Positions 34,445 through 44,484 of a stretch of 64,000 nucleotides of DNA are shown here, in pieces. Source of the stretch: Nocardioides aurantiacus (lineage in GTDB: Bacteria > Actinomycetota > Actinomycetes > Propionibacteriales > Nocardioidaceae); NCBI RefSeq assembly GCF_003752505.1, contig NZ_RKHO01000001.1, positions 248,001-312,000 of the forward strand. The letters are read 5' to 3'. A program made the position numbers and the translations under genes. The first letter of the stretch is position 1. The number at the start of each line of letters is the position of its first letter. Below the pieces are notes generated by a model. The model made no database searches. It was not told the DNA's origin and saw nothing but the letters and a program-made list of their open reading frames with translations.

Positions 34445-37012
34445 GTGAGTGCCACTCGTCGGACGGTGCGGCGTTACGTGCCCGAGGTCGCCGTCCGGGC
34501 GCTGCGTGCCGCACGCGCCCGGGTGAGCGAGCCCCTCGCGGTCTCCGGACCCGGGGCGGCGTCGCCGCGAGGTCGCGAGCCCGTGGTGGAGGCACTCCGC
34601 AAGGGCCGCTCCCTCTCGGAGGGACTGGTCGCCGAGGTCCGCTCCCTGCTGAAGCGGGACGACGTGGCGGGGGCGACCGCCGTCGCGGCCACCCTGCGCG
34701 ACGACCCGAGCACGCGTGAGCTCGGGCTGGTGTGCTCCGGGCTCGTGGCCTTCCACCGGGACTACACCCGGTTGGCCTGGGCCGAGCTGTCGCAGACCTC
34801 GCCGGACACCTGGTCGCGCTACGCGGCGGCGGAGTACGCCCGGGCCGGCGTCGCCCACGGCCTCGACGAGGCCCTCCGCGCGATCGAGGCGTTGCTCCAG
34901 GCCCCGCCCGCGCACATGAACGCCAAGCGGTGGATGGACGTCCTGGAGCCGGTCTACGGCGCGGGCTCGCTCGACCTGGCCGGCCGCCTGAGCGACGCCC
35001 TCGACGCGCAGCTGGCCGACCAGGACGACGTGAGCGAGCGCGTCACGCTCCGGCGTGACTGGATCCGACGCTGGATCGACCGTGCCCCCACGGCCCCGAC
35101 CGCGCCCGCGCCCGACGCCGACGTGTCGTTCGCGGTGATGGACTACGACCACCCCGGTCGCTCGCGGGCCTCGGCCAACATCGGCGACCACGTCCAGACC
35201 ATCGCCTCGCTGGGCCACCTGGTCCGCCACTCCGACGTCACCCTGCACGGGCCGCAGGAGCTGGTGGACCTGCTCACGCAGCTGCGTGCGCGCGTCCGCC
35301 CCGAGATGCGGCGGCACGGGCAGCCGGCCACGGTGCAGGTGCTCACCGTCGACCGCGACGCCAGCGCCTTCAACGAGATCCCCGAGAACACCTGGACCCT
35401 GGCGTTCGGCTGGTACATGCACGCCCTGTTCGGCGACCGCTTCGGCTTCCCCTTCCATCCCCACCTGCAGCCCCTGTTCGTCTCCTTCCACTGCAACAAG
35501 CGGGGCCTGCTGACGCCGGAGGCCATCGCCTACCTGCGGGAGCACGGGCCCATCGGTTGCCGCGACTGGACCACGGTGGACATCCTGCTGAGCGTGGACG
35601 TCCCGGCGTTCTTCTCGGGGTGCCTGACCACCACGATCAACACCGTCTTCCCCGACGCCCCGGACAGCTTCCCCGCGCAGGCCCCCGTCGCGTACGTCGA
35701 CGTCAAGGAGCCGCCCGCGGGTGCGCCGACCTACCGCCACAGCGACGACGCCGTGCGGTTCCGCAGCTTCGAGGGCAACGTCTACGAGGCGATCGACCTG
35801 CTCGAGACCTACCGCCGCGACCACAGTGCGGTCGTCACCTCGCGCCTGCACTGCTACCTGCCCGTCCGGTCCATCGGCGGACAGGTGGACTTCCAGCCCC
35901 ACAACCGTTCCGACATCCGCTTCGCCGGCCTCATCGACATCGACGACGACGCCTTCGACGCCATCCAGGGCGGCATCAACCGCCGGCTGGAGCAGGTCTT
36001 CGAGCTGATCCTCGCGGGCGCTTCCCGCGAGGAGGTCTACGCACGGTGGCGCGAGCTCTGCGCCCCCGACGTACGCCGCGCCGAGCAGCGCCGGGCCGAG
36101 GCGCAGGTCGTCCCCGACACGAGCACCCACCCGGGCTCGCAGTCGGCCGTCGAGCGCGCCGTCGCCGGCACCCGGTCGCTGGGCCAGCCCCGGGACGGGG
36201 CCCTCGACGTGGTGGTGCGGGTGGACGAGCGCCGCCCGCAGGTGCTCAACGTCCTGGTCGACTCGCTCGTCACGACCGCCTCGCGGCCGTTGCGGCTGTG
36301 GCTGCTCAACGGCTCGGGGGAGCGCCTCGACCTCGGCGAGGTGGCCCGCCGTGCGCCTGGCACCGAGCTCCACGAGGTCGCGACGCACGACCTCGGGTCC
36401 GACCTGCGGGGGCTCGCCCGCCGCGACCGCGGGCTCGAGCTGGTGATGCTCCCCGAGCTGCTTCCCTACGTCGACCGCGCCGTGGTGCTGCCGATGGCCG
36501 CCGTGGTGGACGCCGACGTGGCGGAGCTGGCCGCGACGGACCTCGCCGGGCACGCCCTGGCCGCTCCGGACGTCGCCGGGCGCCCCGGCGCCAGCGGGTT
36601 CGGCGTGATCCACCTCGCCGGCAACCGCCTGGGGACGCGGACGGCGGTGGCCGTGGAGCTGCGCCGCCGCACCCACGCCATGCACACCTTCGACTTCAGC
36701 GCGTTCGACACCGACGTGCTCGTGATGGACCTCGAGCGGTTGCGCCGCGAGGGAGCGGTGGCAGCGGGCGCGCGGCTGGTCGAGGAGTTCGGGCTGACCG
36801 CCCACGAGGCACTCCACGTCCGCACCGGCCCGCACCGTGCCGTGGTCCCGGCCCGGTGGCACGTCGTGCCGACGCGTGACGAGGACGACGACGCGGCCCT
36901 GGTGCACTGGCTCGACGAGCCCCGTCCGTGGGGTCCTGAGTACGCCCCGGCGCAGCAGCGCTGGGTGCTGGCGCGTCGGGCCATGCGCCAGCGCGTCGCC
37001 GGGCAGTCGTGA
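34445..37012 (+). CDS. polysaccharide pyruvyl transferase-like + GT8-like fusion protein
   Basis: 855 aa in three parts. Residues ~45-220 are helical, TPR-like. Residues ~228-520 resemble polysaccharide pyruvyl transferases, with SANIGDHVQTIASLGHL, PIGCRDWTTVDILLS and VVTSRLHCYLPVRSIG. Residues ~588-790 resemble family 8 glycosyltransferases (VVVRVDERRPQVLNVLVDSL ... FSAFDTDVLVMDLERLR), though the DxD motif is not clear (AAVVDADVAEL may be its remnant). Together this suggests addition of pyruvate ketals and/or hexoses to a surface polymer. GTG start; the stop overlaps the next gene as GTGA, so the two giant enzymes are made together. Confidence 0.65.
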   Translation: MSATRRTVRRYVPEVAVRALRAARARVSEPLAVSGPGAASPRGREPVVEALRKGRSLSEGLVAEVRSLLKRDDVAGATAVAATLRDDPSTRELGLVCSGLVAFHRDYTRLAWAELSQTSPDTWSRYAAAEYARAGVAHGLDEALRAIEALLQAPPAHMNAKRWMDVLEPVYGAGSLDLAGRLSDALDAQLADQDDVSERVTLRRDWIRRWIDRAPTAPTAPAPDADVSFAVMDYDHPGRSRASANIGDHVQTIASLGHLVRHSDVTLHGPQELVDLLTQLRARVRPEMRRHGQPATVQVLTVDRDASAFNEIPENTWTLAFGWYMHALFGDRFGFPFHPHLQPLFVSFHCNKRGLLTPEAIAYLREHGPIGCRDWTTVDILLSVDVPAFFSGCLTTTINTVFPDAPDSFPAQAPVAYVDVKEPPAGAPTYRHSDDAVRFRSFEGNVYEAIDLLETYRRDHSAVVTSRLHCYLPVRSIGGQVDFQPHNRSDIRFAGLIDIDDDAFDAIQGGINRRLEQVFELILAGASREEVYARWRELCAPDVRRAEQRRAEAQVVPDTSTHPGSQSAVERAVAGTRSLGQPRDGALDVVVRVDERRPQVLNVLVDSLVTTASRPLRLWLLNGSGERLDLGEVARRAPGTELHEVATHDLGSDLRGLARRDRGLELVMLPELLPYVDRAVVLPMAAVVDADVAELAATDLAGHALAAPDVAGRPGASGFGVIHLAGNRLGTRTAVAVELRRRTHAMHTFDFSAFDTDVLVMDLERLRREGAVAAGARLVEEFGLTAHEALHVRTGPHRAVVPARWHVVPTRDEDDDAALVHWLDEPRPWGPEYAPAQQRWVLARRAMRQRVAGQS

Positions 37013-40000
37013 GCCGGGCCCGTCGGGCGCTCGTCAGGCTGGCCCAGCAGCCGTGGGCCGCGCCCGCGCGGCGGGTCCGCCGCCGCGTGCTGGAGCGCCG
37101 GATGCCCCTCCTGTCCGTGGTGGTGCCGGTGCACGACGCCGAGCCGTTCCTGGAGCGGTGCGTGGACAGCCTGGTCGCGCAGGCAGCGAGGCTCGAGCTG
37201 GTGATCGTCGACGACGGATCGCGCGACGCGAGCCTGGAGCTCGCCCGGTCCCTGGCGCGTCGCCACCCCCGCGTCGTCGTGGTCGCGCAGGAGCACCAGG
37301 GGGTCGGGGCGGCACGCAACGCCGGGGTGGCCCGCGCCACCGGCGACTACCTCGCGTTCTGCGACGCCGACGACACCGTGACCCCCGGCGGCTACGACCG
37401 CCTGGTCGCCGCCCTCGAGCGCAGCGGCTCCGACCTGGCGGTCGGTGGGGCGCTGCTGCAGTTCCGCGGCCAGTTCAGCCAGCCCGACTTCGTGCGCCGC
37501 TCGAACGCCCAGCGACGCCTCGGGGTCAGCGTCGAGGAGGTGCCCGAGCTGCTCGGCAACACCGTGGTGGGGGCGCGGGTGTTCCGCCGTTCCGCGTGGG
37601 ACCGCGACGGTCTGCGCTTCACCTCCGACGACGAGCGCTCCGACGTCGCGCTCGTGGTCGCCTCGCTGCTCGGCAGCGCCTCGGTCGACGTCCTGCCGGC
37701 GCCGGTCTACCGCTGGCACGCGCGGGAGGACAACCGCTCCCTCCACCAGCGCGACCTCGCCGACCCGGAGCGGGTCGCGGAGCGGGTCGCCTCCCTGCGG
37801 ACCGCCGGGTTGCTCCTGGCCGAGCGACCCCCGTCGATGGGCGAGACCTACTTCTCCGAGCTCCTCCACAGCACGGTCCCCGACCTGGTGCGGGCGGCGG
37901 TGTGCCGCGACACCGACTACTGGAGCGCGCTGTCCTCGGAGCTCGCCCGACTGCTGGACTCCATCCCCCCGTCGGCGCTGCGACGCGTGCCCGTCGCCGA
38001 CCGCATCACGGCGTGGCTGTGCGCCCACGACGAGCTCGCGACCACCGAGGCCTACCTCGAGTACGTCGTGGACAACCAGCGGGGCCTGCCCTTCTCCGTG
38101 GTCTCCGGCCACCCCAGCATCGCCCTGCCCTTCCTCGACGACCTGGCCGACGCACCGCCCGGGCTGACCGAGGTCGCCGAGGTCGACCTGGCCTTCCGGA
38201 CGCGCCTGGTGCGACTGGCGTGGGCCGGTGACGGACTGCTGCGCGTGGGCGGCGTGGCGTTCCGCGAGTACCTCGACGACCGCTTCGGTCCTCGGACCAT
38301 CGAGCTGCACCTGGTGGACGACGCCGGCCGCGTCGTGCGCGTCCCCACCACCTCCTCGGAGGAGGTGCGGGCCAACCAGTGGGCGGCCCGTCCCAACGAG
38401 GACCACACGTCGGCCGGGTTCACCGCTGACATCGAGCTCGACCGGCTGTCGCCGGGCACCTGGCGGGTCGAGGTGCACCTGGAGGTGGCCGGGCGAGCGA
38501 GCAGCAAGGGCTTCGACTCGCGCACCGGGATCGGCTCCGCCGGCCTGCTCGAGCCGCAGACCGGTCCGACCGGGACCTCGGTCCCCGTCTGGCGGGAGCA
38601 CGAGGGGCTGCGCCTCCGGGTGGGGACCGTGCAGCCGCCCCCTGCCCGGGGCGACCGCCGCGACGAGGGTCCGCTCGTGGAGTCGGTCGACGTCCATGAC
38701 GGCCGGCTGTGGCTGCGGGGGACCGCGGACCGCTCGTTCGAGGTCCGGCTGGCCGGCCCCCGTGCCGTCACCGAGGACGCGTCGGCGGTCGTCACGGACG
38801 GCCGCTTCGAGGTCGGCATCGACCTGCTGGTGGACGAGTGGGGGGTCGGGGCGACGGCGTCGCTCCCGGCCAACGTCTACAAGGTGATGGTGTCCTCACC
38901 CGGCTCGCCGCGGCCGCTGCAGGTCGCCCGCTCGCTGTGGCGCGAGCTCCCCTCACCGGTGGACGCCGAGCACTGGACGGTGGCACCGCAGGTCTCCGGC
39001 GACGGTGACCTGTCCGTGCGCATCGTCCCGGTCGAGTACCTCGAGAGCCGCACGGCCTACGTGCGACGCGCCCTGCGCGACGAGCTCTACCAGGAGTCGC
39101 GCACGCGCCCCCTGCTCGACGTGGTGCTGTTCGAGACGTTCGCGGGCAAGGGCACCGGCGACAACCCGGGCGCCCTGTGCGCCGAGCTCGCACGGCGCGA
39201 CCTCGGCCTGGACCTGGTGTTCGCCGCCGTCGACCACTCCACGGTGCCCCCGGACGGCGCCCGGACCGTGATCCGCTACTCCGCGGAGTGGTTCGAGCTC
39301 CTGGGGCGGGCGCGCTACCTCGTCGTGAACGCGTCGCTGCCCTACTTCTTCCGCAAGCGTGAGGGCCAGCTCTACTTCCAGACCTGGCACGGGACGCCGC
39401 TCAAGCGGATCGCTCACGACCGGCCCCACCTCGACTTCTTCAACTGGCACCACCGTCGTCAGCTCCTGCTGGCCCGCGACGGCTGGGACTTCCTGCTCAG
39501 CCAGAGCGAGGCGTGCGGCCGCTTCCTGTCCAGCGCGTTCCGCTACTCCGGCCCCCTGATGGAGCTGGGGTACCCGCGCAACGACATCCTGGCGCTGCCG
39601 GAGGGCGACGCGGTGCGTCGGCGGGTGCGCGCGCACTTCGGCATCCCGGACGACGCCCGGGTGGTCCTCTACGCCCCCACGTGGCGGGACAACAACCGCG
39701 TCGGCCGGGTGTTCAACAAGGTGCTCTACCTCGATCCCCTCGAGGTCGTCGCCAGGGTGCCGAACGCGTTCGTCCTGGTGCGCGGCCACTACAACTCGGT
39801 GGGTGCGGCCGAGGACCGCTCGGTCTCCGACCGGGTGGTCGACGTGACGCGGTACCCCGACATCGCGGACCTCTACCTCGCCGCGGACGTGCTCGTGACC
39901 GACTACTCGTCGGTGTTCTTCGACTTCGCCATCACCGACAAGCCGATGGTCTTCCTCGCGCCCGACCTGCGGGAGTACCGCGACGACAACCGAGGCTTCT

Positions 40001-40212
40001 ACCTCGACTACCACGACACGGTGCCGGGCCCGGTCTGCCTGACGACCGCCGAGGTGGTCGAGGCCGTCCTGGCCCCCGACACCTACGGCGAGACGCGCGA
40101 GGCGTTCCGGCGACGCTTCACCCCCCACGACGACGGGGGTGCTGCGGCGCGGGTGGTGGACGCCATCCTCGCCTCCCACCCGCTCCCGGGGGGCCGGGCT
40201 AGCGCCGGGTGA
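37009..40212 (+). CDS. GT2 glycosyltransferase fused to TagF-like polyol-phosphate polymerase
   Basis: 1067 aa. The N-terminal GT2 domain has VIVDDGS (Asp68-Asp69) and CDADD (118-122). The C-terminal GT-B domain matches CDP-glycerol glycerophosphotransferases (TagB/TagF). It carries QTWHGTPLKRI with His794, LGYPRNDIL, FVLVRGHYN with His927, and VTDYSSVFFDF, all expected for transfer of glycerol- or ribitol-phosphate from a CDP-polyol. The middle ~500 residues have beta-sandwich-like segments. Likely membrane-peripheral enzyme building a teichoic-acid-like wall polymer. The 3' end overlaps the convergent TagE-like gene by 14 bp. Confidence 0.78.
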   Translation: MSRARRALVRLAQQPWAAPARRVRRRVLERRMPLLSVVVPVHDAEPFLERCVDSLVAQAARLELVIVDDGSRDASLELARSLARRHPRVVVVAQEHQGVGAARNAGVARATGDYLAFCDADDTVTPGGYDRLVAALERSGSDLAVGGALLQFRGQFSQPDFVRRSNAQRRLGVSVEEVPELLGNTVVGARVFRRSAWDRDGLRFTSDDERSDVALVVASLLGSASVDVLPAPVYRWHAREDNRSLHQRDLADPERVAERVASLRTAGLLLAERPPSMGETYFSELLHSTVPDLVRAAVCRDTDYWSALSSELARLLDSIPPSALRRVPVADRITAWLCAHDELATTEAYLEYVVDNQRGLPFSVVSGHPSIALPFLDDLADAPPGLTEVAEVDLAFRTRLVRLAWAGDGLLRVGGVAFREYLDDRFGPRTIELHLVDDAGRVVRVPTTSSEEVRANQWAARPNEDHTSAGFTADIELDRLSPGTWRVEVHLEVAGRASSKGFDSRTGIGSAGLLEPQTGPTGTSVPVWREHEGLRLRVGTVQPPPARGDRRDEGPLVESVDVHDGRLWLRGTADRSFEVRLAGPRAVTEDASAVVTDGRFEVGIDLLVDEWGVGATASLPANVYKVMVSSPGSPRPLQVARSLWRELPSPVDAEHWTVAPQVSGDGDLSVRIVPVEYLESRTAYVRRALRDELYQESRTRPLLDVVLFETFAGKGTGDNPGALCAELARRDLGLDLVFAAVDHSTVPPDGARTVIRYSAEWFELLGRARYLVVNASLPYFFRKREGQLYFQTWHGTPLKRIAHDRPHLDFFNWHHRRQLLLARDGWDFLLSQSEACGRFLSSAFRYSGPLMELGYPRNDILALPEGDAVRRRVRAHFGIPDDARVVLYAPTWRDNNRVGRVFNKVLYLDPLEVVARVPNAFVLVRGHYNSVGAAEDRSVSDRVVDVTRYPDIADLYLAADVLVTDYSSVFFDFAITDKPMVFLAPDLREYRDDNRGFYLDYHDTVPGPVCLTTAEVVEAVLAPDTYGETREAFRRRFTPHDDGGAAARVVDAILASHPLPGGRASAG

Positions 40213-42040
40213 GCGTCAGCTCGTCGGTCGCTCCGTAGCCGACCTCGAGGCCCGCGTGGCTCCGGTCGGCGCGGTCCACCCACGTCTCCCAGGCCGTGTT
40301 GCGCCAGGTGAGGCGCAGCCGCAGCCGGCAGCGGTCACGTGCGGACGCCTCGGCCGGGAACAGCTGCTGGAGCCGGACAGCCGTCCGGAGGGTGAACCCA
40401 CGCCCCCGGCGGCGTACGTCGAGGGGCAGCTCGACCACCAGCCCGCTGTCCTCGTGCACCGCGGCCAGCTCCACGACCGCGTCGTCGAGCTCGCCGTGCC
40501 CCTCGACCTCGAGCCGGCCCGCCAGGTGCAGCCGACGCCGGGCCCCGAAGATGCCGGGACCACCGGAGCGCCGGCCGATCCCCAGCCGGTCGACGCGCAG
40601 GGTGACCTTCTCGACGCGGGTGCGGTGGGGCTGCTGGGCCACCACGCCGTCGAGCACGCGGCGCCAGTCGGCCCGGAACCGGTCGTACCCGTGCTGGGTG
40701 GCCTTCTCGCGAGCGGCGACGCTCATCCGGCCCACCAGCGCGGGGTCGCGCAGCAGCCGCACGATCCGCTCGGCCATGGCGTCCATGTCGCCGGCCGGCA
40801 CCAGGAAGCCGTCCTGGCCGTCGGTGATCTGCTCACGGGGGCCGTACTTGATGTCGTAGCTGACCACCGGGCAGCCGTGGCTCATGCTCTCCAGGGTCGA
40901 GAGGGGATATCCCTCGTAGGCGCTGGTCATCATGAACGCGCTCGAGGTCCACAGTGCCTCGCGCGCCTTGGGGTGGTGGCCCATCATGGTCACCGAGTCG
41001 CCCAGGCCGAGCCGGCCGATGACCTTGCTCACGGCGTCGCTGCGGCTGCCGCGCCCGTAGATCTCCAGCCGGGCGTCCGGGACCTCGGCCACCACGCGCT
41101 GGAACACCTTGACCGCGTCGCCCAGCCGCTTCTGGGCCTCGATGCGGGCCACGACCGCGACCAGCCTCGGGTCGCGGTCGAGGTCCGGCGCCTCGGCGGG
41201 GAAGTCGACGGGGTTCGGCACGGTGAAGAGGTTGTCGGTGCGCCCGTGGCGCTGGGCGATGTCGTCGGCCTGGCGCTCGGTCAGGGTCACCATCGCGTCG
41301 AGGTCGCCGAGTCCCTCGACCACCCGGGTGTAGGCCTGGCCCATGTCGGAGTCCCAGCGGCGCTCGCCGTACACGTGGATGTTGTGCAGCACGTAGATCA
41401 GCAGGAGGTTGCGGGACCGCGTGGGAGCGACGAGCGGCACCATGAAACGGGAGTCGAGGAAGACGAACGCCCGTTCGTCCCCGGCGAGGTCCCGCAGCCA
41501 GCGGCGGTACCACGCCGACGGCGAGCGGTAGGTGCCGACGACCTGTCCGTCGCGCCCCACCTTGGTGATGGTGGTCGGCCACGTCGTCGGGTCCTTGAAC
41601 ACGAAGGACGGGAGTCGGACGAACGGCGTGCCGTCCGGCCTCAGGTAGTCGTAGACCGTCTGGTTGCCCCCGAACTTGTAGGTGCGTCGCCAGGGGGTGC
41701 CGTCGGCCAGCGCCGTCTCGGCCGAGAGGTGGGCGTCGAAGTCCTGGAGCGCCACCTGGGTGGGCTCGTCGCCCGGCCAGTCGGTGTCGCGGTAGTGCTC
41801 GAAGATGTTCAGCAGCCCGATCTCGGGGGTCAGCAGGCCCTGCTCGCGCAGCGTGTCCCGGCGCCAGTCCATGTCGTGGTGCCCGGCGACCGTCAGCACG
41901 TCGCACGAGGCTCCCTCGGCGGCGAGGATGCGGTTGCGCATCAGCATCGCGCGGGTCTGGCCGCCGTAGCTGGGGTGCACGTCGATCGTCATGGACAGGT
42001 AGCGACCGCTCGGCAGGGTGGTCGACGGGGACGGCGGCAC
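40199..42040 (-). CDS. TagE-like family 4 glycosyltransferase
   Basis: 613 aa. N-terminal GYGGQTRAMLMRNRIL-like segment (YGGQTRAMLMRN), long central region, and a C-terminal GT4 core (VAVVARIEAQKRLGDAVKVF; SAYEGYPLSTLESMSHGCPVVSYD, the E-x7-E motif; YGPREQITDG). The arrangement matches poly(glycerol-phosphate) alpha-glucosyltransferase TagE, which decorates wall teichoic acid. The last ~140 residues are a beta-rich extension. ATG 42040. It is transcribed towards the GT2-TagF gene and fits one polymer pathway with it. Confidence 0.75.
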   Translation of the reverse strand: MPPSPSTTLPSGRYLSMTIDVHPSYGGQTRAMLMRNRILAAEGASCDVLTVAGHHDMDWRRDTLREQGLLTPEIGLLNIFEHYRDTDWPGDEPTQVALQDFDAHLSAETALADGTPWRRTYKFGGNQTVYDYLRPDGTPFVRLPSFVFKDPTTWPTTITKVGRDGQVVGTYRSPSAWYRRWLRDLAGDERAFVFLDSRFMVPLVAPTRSRNLLLIYVLHNIHVYGERRWDSDMGQAYTRVVEGLGDLDAMVTLTERQADDIAQRHGRTDNLFTVPNPVDFPAEAPDLDRDPRLVAVVARIEAQKRLGDAVKVFQRVVAEVPDARLEIYGRGSRSDAVSKVIGRLGLGDSVTMMGHHPKAREALWTSSAFMMTSAYEGYPLSTLESMSHGCPVVSYDIKYGPREQITDGQDGFLVPAGDMDAMAERIVRLLRDPALVGRMSVAAREKATQHGYDRFRADWRRVLDGVVAQQPHRTRVEKVTLRVDRLGIGRRSGGPGIFGARRRLHLAGRLEVEGHGELDDAVVELAAVHEDSGLVVELPLDVRRRGRGFTLRTAVRLQQLFPAEASARDRCRLRLRLTWRNTAWETWVDRADRSHAGLEVGYGATDELTLTRR

Positions 42041-42247
42041 GCCTCACCTCTCGTGGGTCGCTGACACTGCGGCATCGGGGCTCTCGAGCCAGGGACGGCA
42101 CTGTAGCGTCCCCCGCCGGTGTGAGCCGCGTCATGTTGCGTTGCCGTATCGGGCGCCGCGGGTGCGGCGTACATTCAGAAGTGCTCCTGCGACATCCGAA
42201 GTAGTCCGGTACCCCTGGTGGACTGGAACGAAAGGCGATGATCACCG

Positions 42248-43150
42248 ATGGCCCGAATCGGGGTTGTCGGCGCCGGCCGTGTCGGCGCCGTCCTGTCCGC
42301 TGCGCTGCGCGCCGCCGGCCACGAGGTCGTGGCGGCCGCGGGCCAGTCGCCCGCCACGCTGCAGCGCGCCGCCGAGCTGCTGCCCGGCGTCCCGGTGGCC
42401 AAGCCCACCGACGTCGCCCGCGCCTGCGACCTGCTGCTGCTCACCGTGCCCGACGACATGCTGGAGAACGTCGCGACCACGTTGGTGGGCGCCGGCGCGA
42501 TTCGCGAGGGCCAGCTCGTCGTGCACACCTCGGGCCGTCACGGCCTTGCGGTGCTGCACGCCGTGACCGCCGTCGGCGCCCGGCCGGTGGCGCTCCACCC
42601 CGCGATGACCTTCACCGGCACCGCCGTCGACCTCGACCGGCTCGAGGGGTGCGTGTTCGGCGTGACCGCCGGCGACGCGGAGCGCGACGTGGTCGAGGGC
42701 CTCGTCGCCGACCTGCGCGGCGTGGCGATGTGGGTGCCCGAGGACAAGCGGACGCTCTACCACGCCGGTCTCGCCCACGGCGCCAACCACCTCGTCACCC
42801 TGGTCAGCCAGGCCATGGACCTCCTGGCCGCCTCGGGCGCGGAGGACCCCGCCGCGACGCTGCGGCCGTTGCTCACCGCCGCGCTCGACAACGCCCTGGC
42901 CTCGGGCGACGCCGCGCTGACCGGGCCGATCGTGCGCGGCGACGTCCGCACCGTCCGCGACCACCTGGTCGAGATCACGCGGACCGCGCCGGCCACCGTC
43001 CCGTCGTACGTCGCGATGGCCCGGGCCACCGTCGAGCGCGCCATGCGCGACGGCCGGCTGCTGCCCATCCGCGCCCACGCCGTCGTCCGTGTGCTCGACG
43101 CCGCGCTCGCCCGGGTCGAGGGCACGCCGCAGCGCCAGCCGGTCCGGTGA
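42248..43150 (+). CDS. Rossmann-fold DUF2520 protein, candidate ketopantoate reductase
   Basis: 300 aa. The N-terminal NAD(P)-binding motif is [21 protein letters not shown]. The DUF2520 C-terminal helical domain contains HPAMTFTG and [18 protein letters not shown]. Homologues sit directly upstream of panC in mycobacteria and many Actinobacteria, and here the stop overlaps panC as GTGA. As no panE is visible and the fold is that of 6-phosphogluconate/ketopantoate reductases, supplying pantoate to PanC is a reasonable inference. ATG 42248; the ~200-bp spacer upstream contains GAAAGG 11 nt before it and TACATT at 42170-42175 as a possible -10. Confidence 0.75.
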   Translation: MARIGVVGAGRVGAVLSAALRAAGHEVVAAAGQSPATLQRAAELLPGVPVAKPTDVARACDLLLLTVPDDMLENVATTLVGAGAIREGQLVVHTSGRHGLAVLHAVTAVGARPVALHPAMTFTGTAVDLDRLEGCVFGVTAGDAERDVVEGLVADLRGVAMWVPEDKRTLYHAGLAHGANHLVTLVSQAMDLLAASGAEDPAATLRPLLTAALDNALASGDAALTGPIVRGDVRTVRDHLVEITRTAPATVPSYVAMARATVERAMRDGRLLPIRAHAVVRVLDAALARVEGTPQRQPVR

Positions 43151-44061
43151 CCGCGGCCGCACCCGCCGGCACCCGACCCGCCTCGCCGCGCCTGGTCGGG
43201 TCGCGCGCCGAGCTCGCGGGGGCGCTGCGCGGGACCCACGGCCGCGTGGCGCTGGTGCCCACCATGGGCGCGCTGCACCCCGGCCACGCCGCGCTGATGG
43301 CGCACGCCCGCGCGGTCGTCGGTCCGGACGCGCCGCTGGTGGTCTCGGTCTTCGTCAACCCGCTCCAGTTCGCGCCGGGTGAGGACCTCGACCGCTACCC
43401 CCGCACGCTCGACGCCGACCTCGAGGTGTGCGCCCGCGCGGGGGTCGACCTGGTGTTCGCGCCCTCGGCGGACGAGGTCTACCCGGGGGGCGAGCCCGAG
43501 GTCACGGTGGCGCCGGGGCCGCTGGGCGCCGAGCTCGAGGGCGCCTCGCGGCCCACCCACTTCCGCGGCGTCCTGACCGTCGTGGCCAAGCTCTTCGGCC
43601 TGGTGCGGCCCGACGTCGCGGTCTTCGGCGAGAAGGACTACCAGCAGCTCGCGCTGGTGCGTCGGATGGCGGCCGACCTGTGCCTGGGCGTGGAGGTGAT
43701 CGGCGCGCCGACCGTCCGCGAGGACGACGGGCTGGCCCTCTCCAGCCGCAACCGCTTCCTGGACGCCACGCAGCGGCAGCAGGCAGGGGCGCTCTCACGG
43801 GCGCTGCGGGCAGCGGCCGCGGCGGGCGACGGGGGGCCGGAGGCCGCGCTGGCGGCGGCCCACGACGTCCTCGACACCGCCCCGGGCGTGGACCTCGACT
43901 ACCTCGCGCTGCGGGCGCCGGACCTCGGCCCCGCGCCGGCGACCGGCCCCGCCCGGCTGCTGGTGGCGGCCCGGCTGGGCACCACCCGGCTCATCGACAA
44001 CGCCGGCCTCGAGCTGGGTGCCGGCCCGACCGCGACCACGGCGACGCCCGGGAGCACCTGA
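43147..44061 (+). CDS. panC: pantothenate synthetase
   Basis: ATP-dependent ligase joining pantoate and beta-alanine, 304 aa. [16 protein letters not shown] has the HIGH-like nucleotide motif, followed by [48 protein letters not shown] (KMSKS-equivalent region follows) and [13 protein letters not shown] 43147 is coupled to the DUF2520 stop, and its TGA overlaps panD. The substrates come from the upstream candidate reductase (pantoate) and the downstream decarboxylase (beta-alanine). Confidence 0.95.
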   Translation: MTAAAPAGTRPASPRLVGSRAELAGALRGTHGRVALVPTMGALHPGHAALMAHARAVVGPDAPLVVSVFVNPLQFAPGEDLDRYPRTLDADLEVCARAGVDLVFAPSADEVYPGGEPEVTVAPGPLGAELEGASRPTHFRGVLTVVAKLFGLVRPDVAVFGEKDYQQLALVRRMAADLCLGVEVIGAPTVREDDGLALSSRNRFLDATQRQQAGALSRALRAAAAAGDGGPEAALAAAHDVLDTAPGVDLDYLALRAPDLGPAPATGPARLLVAARLGTTRLIDNAGLELGAGPTATTATPGST

Positions 44062-44480
44062 TGCTGCGGACCATGATGACCAGCAAGATCCACCGAGCGA
44101 CGGTGACCCAGGCCGACCTGCACTACGTCGGCTCGGTCACCGTCGACGAGGACCTCCTCGACGCCGCCGACCTGCTGCCCGGCGAGCTGGTGCACGTCGT
44201 CGACATCACCAACGGCGCCCGGCTCCAGACCTACACGATCGCGGGCGAGCGCGGCTCCGGAGTGCTCGGCATCAACGGCGCCGCCGCCCACCTCGTCCAC
44301 CCGGGCGACCTCGTCATCCTCATCGCCTACGGCCAGATGGACACCGCCGAGGCACGCACCCATCGGCCGCACGTCGTGTTCGTCGACGAGCACAACCGGG
44401 TGGTCGACCTCGGGGACGACCCGGCGCGGGTGCCCGACCCGGCCGACGGCCTCGTGCGCGGCGACCTGGTGGACCGGTAG
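44061..44480 (+). CDS. panD: aspartate 1-decarboxylase, pyruvoyl-dependent
   Basis: Makes beta-alanine for pantothenate. 139 aa. The self-cleavage site Gly24-Ser25 is intact in [10 protein letters not shown], so the serine can become the pyruvoyl cofactor. Lys9 (TSKIHRA), the [12 protein letters not shown] segment and [17 protein letters not shown] are conserved. ATG 44061 shares a base with the panC stop. Confidence 0.95.
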   Translation: MLRTMMTSKIHRATVTQADLHYVGSVTVDEDLLDAADLLPGELVHVVDITNGARLQTYTIAGERGSGVLGINGAAAHLVHPGDLVILIAYGQMDTAEARTHRPHVVFVDEHNRVVDLGDDPARVPDPADGLVRGDLVDR

Positions 44481-44484
44481 CCCC

